Assembly: GCA_965370955.1 (NCBI GenBank)
Contig: CBDUWP010000049.1
Coordinates: 1-10,527 of the forward strand
Reading direction: 5' to 3'
DNA: 10,527 nt
Origin: CBDUWP01 sp965370955
GTDB lineage: Bacteria; Planctomycetota; Phycisphaerae; Sedimentisphaerales; Anaerobacaceae
Both the position numbers and the translations under genes were made by a program. Every line of letters begins with the position of its first letter. Position 1 is the first letter of the stretch. Below are positions 6,080 through 10,527 of this stretch, in pieces. A model generated the notes under the pieces. That model saw nothing but the letters and a program-made list of their open reading frames with translations. It made no database searches and was not told the origin of the DNA.

Positions 6080-7435
6080 ATGTTTGATGATACGGCACGA
6101 AATACTATAAATTTTGACAGGTTCAAGACCGCCTTAAACGGCGTCAAGCCTTTCCAAAAAAAAGGTACAATCATTCGTGTCACTGGCCTTACAGTTGAGT
6201 CGAACGGTCCAGATGTTGGGCTGGGTCAATTGTGCGAGATCAGCCTCAGATCAGGCGACAGGGTTTTCGCTGAGGTAGTAGGGTTCAACAATAAAAATCT
6301 GATACTTTTACCATTTGAGCACATCGAAGGCATCTGCCCCGGCGATTGGGTATCAGCTAAAACCACACAACGCACCATAGGCTTAAGCAATCAGATATTA
6401 GGCCGAGTTATAAATGGCCTTGGCGAACCGATCGACGGCAAGGGTCCTATTGTTGTAACAGAACAGAAAAGCCTCAACATTTCAAGCCCAGCTCCACTGT
6501 CCCGTGAAAAAATAACAGCGCCATTGCCTTTGGGAATCAAATCTATAGACAGCTTAATCACCTGCGCTAAAGGCCAAAGAATTGGAATTTTTTCTGGAAG
6601 CGGCGTAGGCAAAAGTGTCTTACTTGGCGACATTGCAAACTCCAGTACGGCACAGGTAAATGTCGTAGCTCTTATTGGCGAGCGAGGCCGTGAGGTACGA
6701 GAATTTCTGGAAGAAAACTTAGGGCCAGAAGGCCTAGCTAAAAGCGTGATCGTGGTAGCCACGTCGGACTGCCCGCCGATCCAACGAGTCAAAGCAGCAT
6801 TTGTTGCAGTAACAATTGCTGAATATTTTAGAGATCAAGCCAAAGATGTGCTGTTTATGATGGACTCTTTGACGCGTTTCGCTCAAGCACAAAGAGAAAT
6901 CGGCCTTGCCGCTGGCGAACCGCCAACAACCAAAGGCTACTGTCCAAGCGTCTTTGCCCTTATGCCGAGAATCATAGAACGACTCGGCTGCAATCAAATC
7001 GGCAGCATCACCGGCATATTGACAGTTCTTGTCGAAAACGATGATATGTCCGATCCAGTCGCCGACAGTGCTCGCAGTTTGCTTGACGGCCATATAGTTT
7101 TGTCACGTCAACTAGCTCACAAGGGACAGTTCCCCGCTATTGACATACAGCAGAGCATCAGCCGATTGATGAACGCTGTAGTAGATAAAAATCATCAGGC
7201 AGCAGCACGAAAATTGAGGCAAATTTATACGACCTATTTGGAAGCCGAAGATCTAATAAACATTGGAGCCTTCGTATCAGGCAGTAATAAACATATTGAT
7301 GGAGCAGTTGCCTTGATAGATCAGGTAAAAGATTTTTTGATCCAGCCGATAAAAGAAAAAAACGATTTTGATGAAACGATAAAACAATTAACAACGATAA
7401 CTTCCAGCTGGGATAAAATGCTCAGTGAAAATTAA
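6080..7435 (+). CDS. fliI: Flagellum-specific ATPase FliI
   Basis: FliI is the hexameric ATPase of flagellar type III export, related to the F1 beta subunit. The 451 residues match the usual length (about 440-456). An N-terminal beta barrel (about 28-100) precedes the nucleotide-binding domain. Walker A is GSGVGKS at 173-179 (K178). GERGREV at 200-206 carries the probable catalytic Glu201. Walker B ends at VLFMMDSLTRFAQ with D262. The downstream QREIGLAAGEPPTTKGYCPS and DDMSDPVADSARSLLDGHI segments are diagnostic of type III ATPases rather than F1. All catalytic motifs look intact. AGGA (6068-6071) precedes the ATG. An A8 run at 6156-6163 lies in frame (QKK). It ends 53 nt before fliJ. Confidence 0.98.
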   Translation: MFDDTARNTINFDRFKTALNGVKPFQKKGTIIRVTGLTVESNGPDVGLGQLCEISLRSGDRVFAEVVGFNNKNLILLPFEHIEGICPGDWVSAKTTQRTIGLSNQILGRVINGLGEPIDGKGPIVVTEQKSLNISSPAPLSREKITAPLPLGIKSIDSLITCAKGQRIGIFSGSGVGKSVLLGDIANSSTAQVNVVALIGERGREVREFLEENLGPEGLAKSVIVVATSDCPPIQRVKAAFVAVTIAEYFRDQAKDVLFMMDSLTRFAQAQREIGLAAGEPPTTKGYCPSVFALMPRIIERLGCNQIGSITGILTVLVENDDMSDPVADSARSLLDGHIVLSRQLAHKGQFPAIDIQQSISRLMNAVVDKNHQAAARKLRQIYTTYLEAEDLINIGAFVSGSNKHIDGAVALIDQVKDFLIQPIKEKNDFDETIKQLTTITSSWDKMLSEN

Positions 7436-7488
7436 ATAAACCATCACGTCCTTGCGGATATAGTATTACGAAGAAAAAATAAAATAAG

Positions 7489-7953
7489 ATGAAAAAATTC
7501 AAATGGTCACTGCAAAAGGTACTCGACATAAAAACACAGCAGCAAAAAGTTATACAGAATCAGCTGTACGTTATTAGTCAAAAATTGATTCAGCTGCAAA
7601 TGCTATTAGCTGCAAAAAAAAAGGAACTAAAAGAAATGTTAATGGATATTTCAAGAAAAGCCCCTGCTGAAAGAATAAAAGCCCAGCAGTTATTTATGAA
7701 ATATTCGAATCAAACAGATAAGATAATAAGAAATATAAAAAAATATATTAATGACATTAAGATTCAAAAAAATAATAAGCAAGCTGAGTTAGTCAGCTCT
7801 AAAAAAGAAACTGAAACTCTGGAAAAACTTCGCGACAAAGAAAAAAAACTGTTTATTTACAATCAGGAAAAACTTGAGCAAAATGAGCTAGATGAAACAG
7901 CAACAATAGCCTTTACGCGAAAAACGCTTGTCAAAACTAACAACATCAAGTGA
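7489..7953 (+). CDS. fliJ: Flagellar export protein FliJ
   Basis: FliJ is the coiled-coil stalk protein that sits in the FliI hexamer, contacts FlhA and escorts chaperones. The 154 residues match the family (about 147). The N-terminus FKWSLQKVLDIKTQQQKV fits the FliJ pattern FxFxLqxvLdxkxxxE. The rest is almost wholly charged heptad helix, rich in Lys, Gln and Glu, with no membrane segment. Base composition is more A-rich than the neighbours, mostly from Lys and Asn codons. It includes an A9 run at 7614-7622 (Ala-Lys-Lys-Lys) that could be slippage-prone. FliJ proteins share little sequence, so the call rests on the N-terminus, coiled coil and place after fliI. No ribosome binding site is evident. 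Confidence 0.88.
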   Translation: MKKFKWSLQKVLDIKTQQQKVIQNQLYVISQKLIQLQMLLAAKKKELKEMLMDISRKAPAERIKAQQLFMKYSNQTDKIIRNIKKYINDIKIQKNNKQAELVSSKKETETLEKLRDKEKKLFIYNQEKLEQNELDETATIAFTRKTLVKTNNIK

Positions 7954-8010
7954 ATAATTTAATTAAATTGGATTAAATTTCAAACTCTATTCATAGCGAG
8001 AAAATAAAAA

Positions 8011-8724
8011 ATGGTTAAAAAAATAATTATCATAGCAACTGGCGGACTGGTAGCCCTTTCGATCTCTTTGGTCATTTCAATATTATTGACTAAAAAAGAT
8101 GCTCCAATTGAAGAAGCTGCGCAACAGCCGCCGCAGCAGCAACAATTAAATATCCAGCCAAACATTCCAACAGCCGCAAACACTGACAACATGGATTATC
8201 AGCAGCCCGAAAAAACAATGGATCTATCTAAACGTATATTGACGGAGAAACAGCTCAACGATCTCATTTTTGAGACAAGAGAAAAAATCACAGAATATCA
8301 AACTAAACTCAATAACTTAACAGTAAGGGAAGATCGAATTGAAGCCGCTGGCAAAAATCTTCGACAAGAGATACAAGAGATAAAAGGTTTAAGAGCGAAT
8401 CTTGTTGAAACAATCACTACATTAAAAAATGAACGAGCTAAACTGAGTGAAACAAGGCTTGAAATAGAGAAAACTGAAAAAGACAACTTGGCCTCGATTG
8501 CTACTACGTATGACAAAATGAATGTTGTCAGTGCCAGTAAGATACTAACGAACATGAGTAAGATGCAGCTTCGCCCGGGCCAAACCAACATAGACGATGT
8601 TGTCAAAATTCTTTACTACATGGGCGACCGGTCAAAAGCAAAGGTTTTAGCTGAAATATCAAACGCCGAACCTAAACTTGCAGCATTGCTGTCAAGCAGA
8701 TTAAAACAAATCGTAATACAGTAG
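8011..8724 (+). CDS. motE: MotE/FlbB/YlxF-type flagellar protein with membrane anchor, coiled coil and MgtE-N-like end
   Basis: The 237-residue product has a short Lys-containing N-terminus and a single membrane helix (about 5-26), then a Pro/Gln-rich linker (35-66) with PPQQQQ. A long coiled coil follows (about 77-160, rich in Glu, Lys and Arg). The C-terminal helical domain (167-233) resembles MgtE_N/MotE: YDKMNVVSASKIL, then DDVVKILYYMGDRSKAKVL and the ending AALLSSRL. The part after the membrane helix should be periplasmic. Known relatives in this operon position are YlxF of Bacillus (after fliJ) and FlbB of Borrelia, a base protein of the periplasmic collar needed to recruit stators. MotE in rhizobia is a chaperone for MotC. 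Here it directly precedes motA, which suggests stator placement or support; this is inference. A weak ribosome binding site (GCGAG) precedes ATG. The gene symbol is used loosely. Confidence 0.78.
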   Translation: MVKKIIIIATGGLVALSISLVISILLTKKDAPIEEAAQQPPQQQQLNIQPNIPTAANTDNMDYQQPEKTMDLSKRILTEKQLNDLIFETREKITEYQTKLNNLTVREDRIEAAGKNLRQEIQEIKGLRANLVETITTLKNERAKLSETRLEIEKTEKDNLASIATTYDKMNVVSASKILTNMSKMQLRPGQTNIDDVVKILYYMGDRSKAKVLAEISNAEPKLAALLSSRLKQIVIQ

Positions 8725-8748
8725 AATAATAACACAGTAGGATACACA

Positions 8749-9519
8749 ATGGATATAGCAACAGCTTTAGGCATATTACTTGGATTAGTAGTTGTGATTG
8801 GCTCGATCGTCGCCGGCGGCGGTGCGATGAGCTTCATACACATTCCCTCTATGGCCCTGACGATTGGCGGTATGCTCTGCGCTACGTTGATACATTTTTC
8901 TATGAGCCAATTTTTGAGCATATTTGCCATAATCAAAAAGACTATGTTTTCAAAGCTTCATTCTCACGACCAGATGATTCAGGATATGGTCAACTTTTCT
9001 GCGATCAATCGTCGCGATGGCGCTCTTGCCCTTGAGCAGGAGATAAACAAACTAGACGATAAATTTTTCATCAAGGGCCTTCAATTGATCGTTGACGGTT
9101 TAGATGGCGAAGCAATTCGGGATTTAATGTCAATCGAAATTCAATATTTGCAGGAACGCCATTCAACAGGTAAAAAAATCCTTGAATTCATGGGCGCAGC
9201 CGCTCCAGCCTTTGGCATGATTGGGACATTGATAGGTCTCGTACAGATGCTTAGAAATCTGGATTCACCGGATGCAATTGGCGGTGGTATGGCCGTTGCG
9301 TTGCTTACGACATTTTATGGCGCTTTTGTTGCCAACCTTTTGTTTATCCCTCTTGCAGGGAAACTAGGCATCTATTCAGCAGCAGAAAGTACCGCAATGG
9401 AGATGATAATAGAGGGCATATGTGCGATAGCCAACGGTGACAATCCAACATCTGTCAAAGAAAAAATGCACTCCTTCATATCACAAAGTAAGAGAAAAGA
9501 TGTCAAGGCAACTGTATAA
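8749..9519 (+). CDS. motA: Flagellar motor stator protein MotA
   Basis: MotA forms the five-subunit ring of the stator ion channel and pushes on FliG. The 256 residues are in the normal range. Four membrane helices are visible: about 5-23, 33-53, 147-168 and 180-203. The large cytoplasmic loop carries the charged FliG-contact segment NRRDGALALEQEI (87-99), with Arg88/89 and Glu96 in the places of the conserved Arg and Glu. TM3 has the family motif AAPAFGMIGTLIGLVQML with Pro153. TM4 reads GGGMAVALLTTFYGAFVANL and ends with Pro201. No key residue is missing. AGGA at 8738-8741 supports the start. It is followed by motB1 after 12 nt. Confidence 0.97.
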   Translation: MDIATALGILLGLVVVIGSIVAGGGAMSFIHIPSMALTIGGMLCATLIHFSMSQFLSIFAIIKKTMFSKLHSHDQMIQDMVNFSAINRRDGALALEQEINKLDDKFFIKGLQLIVDGLDGEAIRDLMSIEIQYLQERHSTGKKILEFMGAAAPAFGMIGTLIGLVQMLRNLDSPDAIGGGMAVALLTTFYGAFVANLLFIPLAGKLGIYSAAESTAMEMIIEGICAIANGDNPTSVKEKMHSFISQSKRKDVKATV

Positions 9520-9531
9520 GGCAGATACATA

Positions 9532-10194
9532 ATGGCTAGAGAAAAAAAATCGCCGCCAGTTGAAGAACCTGCAGGCGCACCAGAATGGATGGTGACATTC
9601 AGTGACTGCATGACACTTCTTTTGACATTTTTTGTACTACTGCTCAGCTTTTCGTCTTTCGACGATCAAGACCTAGCTGTAATGAAAGACAGTATGAATA
9701 ATGCCTTTGCTTCGGTGCATCAATTTAAGTATAGCAGGGATTCATTTGCTCAGGCAAAAATCATCAGACATCAAAAAACGATAAAAAAAGGCAGTGAAAA
9801 GCCCACGCTGGAAAAATCTAGCCAATCGAGCACATTAAAAATGGAGCAGATCCTTGCCAACGCTCATAAGCTTTTTGTAATAAACACTAAAGATTGTTTT
9901 TGGGGCAAGGGAATCGTCCTAACTTCACAGGGCCAAAAAACTTTATCTAACATAGCAGAATTGATGAAAATATTGCAATGTCGAATAGCAATAACCGTCA
10001 CCTCTAAATCAATAAAGTCCAATGTAAATATGCCAAGAATAACCTCAATAGTCAATCGCCTCGTAAAGACTGAGCATGTAGATAGAGGCTACATAAATAT
10101 CACATCTGAAAGTATGCGATCAGATGAAAGAAATAGTGAGAATAATTCAGATGTTGTTGAAATTCTCTTTTTACGTCAGGAACTATATAATTGA
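9532..10194 (+). CDS. motB: MotB-family stator protein with degenerate OmpA-like domain (first of two)
   Basis: MotB proteins give the stator its ion-carrying Asp and anchor it to peptidoglycan. Residues 18-43 (PEWMVTFSD, then TLLLTFFVLLLSF) are a clear MotB plug/membrane segment. D25 is the expected ion-binding Asp, followed by an unusual Cys26. The product has only 220 residues against about 250-310 in the family. Residues 125-214 align in outline with an OmpA-like domain (hydrophobic strand, helix, IAITV strand, helix, VVEILFL strand). The peptidoglycan-binding signature is gone: TSKSIKS stands where GHTD is expected, and NNSDVVEIL where NxxRRVEI is expected. AAGG at 9518 provides the ribosome binding site. 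The stop overlaps the next motB. PomB-like LLLSFS may point to sodium use, which is uncertain. Confidence 0.9.
   Translation: MAREKKSPPVEEPAGAPEWMVTFSDCMTLLLTFFVLLLSFSSFDDQDLAVMKDSMNNAFASVHQFKYSRDSFAQAKIIRHQKTIKKGSEKPTLEKSSQSSTLKMEQILANAHKLFVINTKDCFWGKGIVLTSQGQKTLSNIAELMKILQCRIAITVTSKSIKSNVNMPRITSIVNRLVKTEHVDRGYINITSESMRSDERNSENNSDVVEILFLRQELYN
10178..10181 (+). promoter_or_regulatory. Ribosome binding site deciding a TTG start of second motB
   Basis: AGGA lies 9 nt before TTG at 10191-10193. The TTG overlaps the TGA stop of the first motB (TTGA), a layout typical of translational coupling. No ATG or GTG lies between this point and the membrane segment, and the next in-frame ATG (10250) is inside it, so TTG is the best start. 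Confidence 0.65.
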
Positions 10195-10527
10195 GTAAGC
10201 AAGAAGACAGCGGACCAAAAGTACCGGGTTACATCGTAACCTTTTCAGACATGGTGACATTATTGCTCACCTTTTTTGTAATGCTTTTATCTTTAGCCGT
10301 TGTACAGGACGATGAAATGTTTCATGCCAGCAGAGATGCCTTTGTCCATTCCATAAACACGATGGGACTTGGTTCTTTAATGGGCAAAAACTCTAGCCTC
10401 CAATTTAGCCAAAATAAAATCAAATATGCCATTAAGTCTCCATCGACGCCTGCCCCTGAACGCACAATAGACGCGCGGAAAATAAAAATACAATCTATGC
10501 TAAAAAAATTGAAGAATAGTACAACTG
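10191..10527 (+). CDS. Second MotB-family stator protein, C-terminus cut by right window edge
   Basis: From TTG at 10191 the frame is open to the window edge (112 codons). The product begins with a short charged tail, then KVPGYIVTFSDMV and TLLLTFFVMLLSLA, a MotB membrane segment with the conserved Asp at residue 20. After it come acidic residues (QDDEMF) and RDAFVHSINTMGLGSLMGKN, a pattern recalled from planctomycete-type MotB proteins. The OmpA-like domain, if present, lies outside the window. It overlaps the first motB by 4 nt. Residues differ enough from the first MotB (about half shared in the membrane region) that this is an old duplication, not a recent copy. Whether it forms a heterodimer with the first or a separate stator cannot be told from the window. 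Confidence 0.88.
   Translation, partial: MSKQEDSGPKVPGYIVTFSDMVTLLLTFFVMLLSLAVVQDDEMFHASRDAFVHSINTMGLGSLMGKNSSLQFSQNKIKYAIKSPSTPAPERTIDARKIKIQSMLKKLKNSTT

Noticed and set aside
7437..7461. Sigma-28-like element (TAAA ... GCGGATAT) before fliJ
   Set aside because: Spacing is 13 or 17 instead of 15 and the -10 matches only 6 of 8 bases.

Overview
This window is the core of a flagellar basal-body, export and motor locus. Eleven co-directional genes run rightward (flgB, flgC, fliE, fliF, fliG, fliH, fliI, fliJ, a motE/flbB/ylxF-type gene, motA, motB), followed by a second motB paralogue cut by the right edge. A fliK-type hook-length-control gene runs leftward and is cut by the left edge. No mobile elements, rRNA, tRNA or CRISPR arrays were seen.

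The organism is a motile, diderm-type bacterium of moderately low GC. The order flgB-flgC-fliE-fliF-fliG-fliH-fliI-fliJ-(ylxF/flbB) is the ancestral order also found in Firmicutes and spirochaetes. The tandem MotB proteins, with transmembrane segments of the type VTFSD-x-x-TLLLTFFV, look most like Planctomycetota/PVC-group proteins. This is an inference from memory of those families; the lineage call is tentative and a spirochaete or another deep-branching phylum is not excluded.

Layout: (1) 1-1412, minus strand, fliK, missing its extreme C-terminus; no complete ORF is visible because the stop lies outside the window. (2) 1413-1807, an AT-rich divergent control region. It holds two sigma-54 type -24/-12 elements with exact GG-N10-GC spacing, one facing each way: 1747-1762 for the flgB operon and 1442-1427 for fliK. 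The fliK element lies so close to its ATG that the mRNA would be almost leaderless. (3) 1808-4415, proximal rod and MS-ring: flgB, flgC, fliE, fliF. (4) 4492-7953, switch and export ATPase module: fliG, fliH, fliI, fliJ. (5) 8011-10527, stator module: motE/flbB-like, motA, motB1, motB2. Gaps between genes are 2-76 nt, plus a 4-nt overlap between the two motB genes, which fits one long transcript.

Together the genes encode the MS-ring (FliF) with its rod adapter (FliE) and first rod proteins (FlgB, FlgC), the rotor switch protein (FliG), the export ATPase with its regulator and stalk (FliI, FliH, FliJ), and the stator (MotA with two MotB-like partners). FliK, which sets hook length, appears to belong to the same sigma-54 regulon from its own divergent promoter. 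The most interesting points are the divergent sigma-54 pair with a near-leaderless fliK, the tandem MotB pair whose first member has a degenerate peptidoglycan-binding domain, and the FlbB/YlxF-type gene directly joined to the stator genes.
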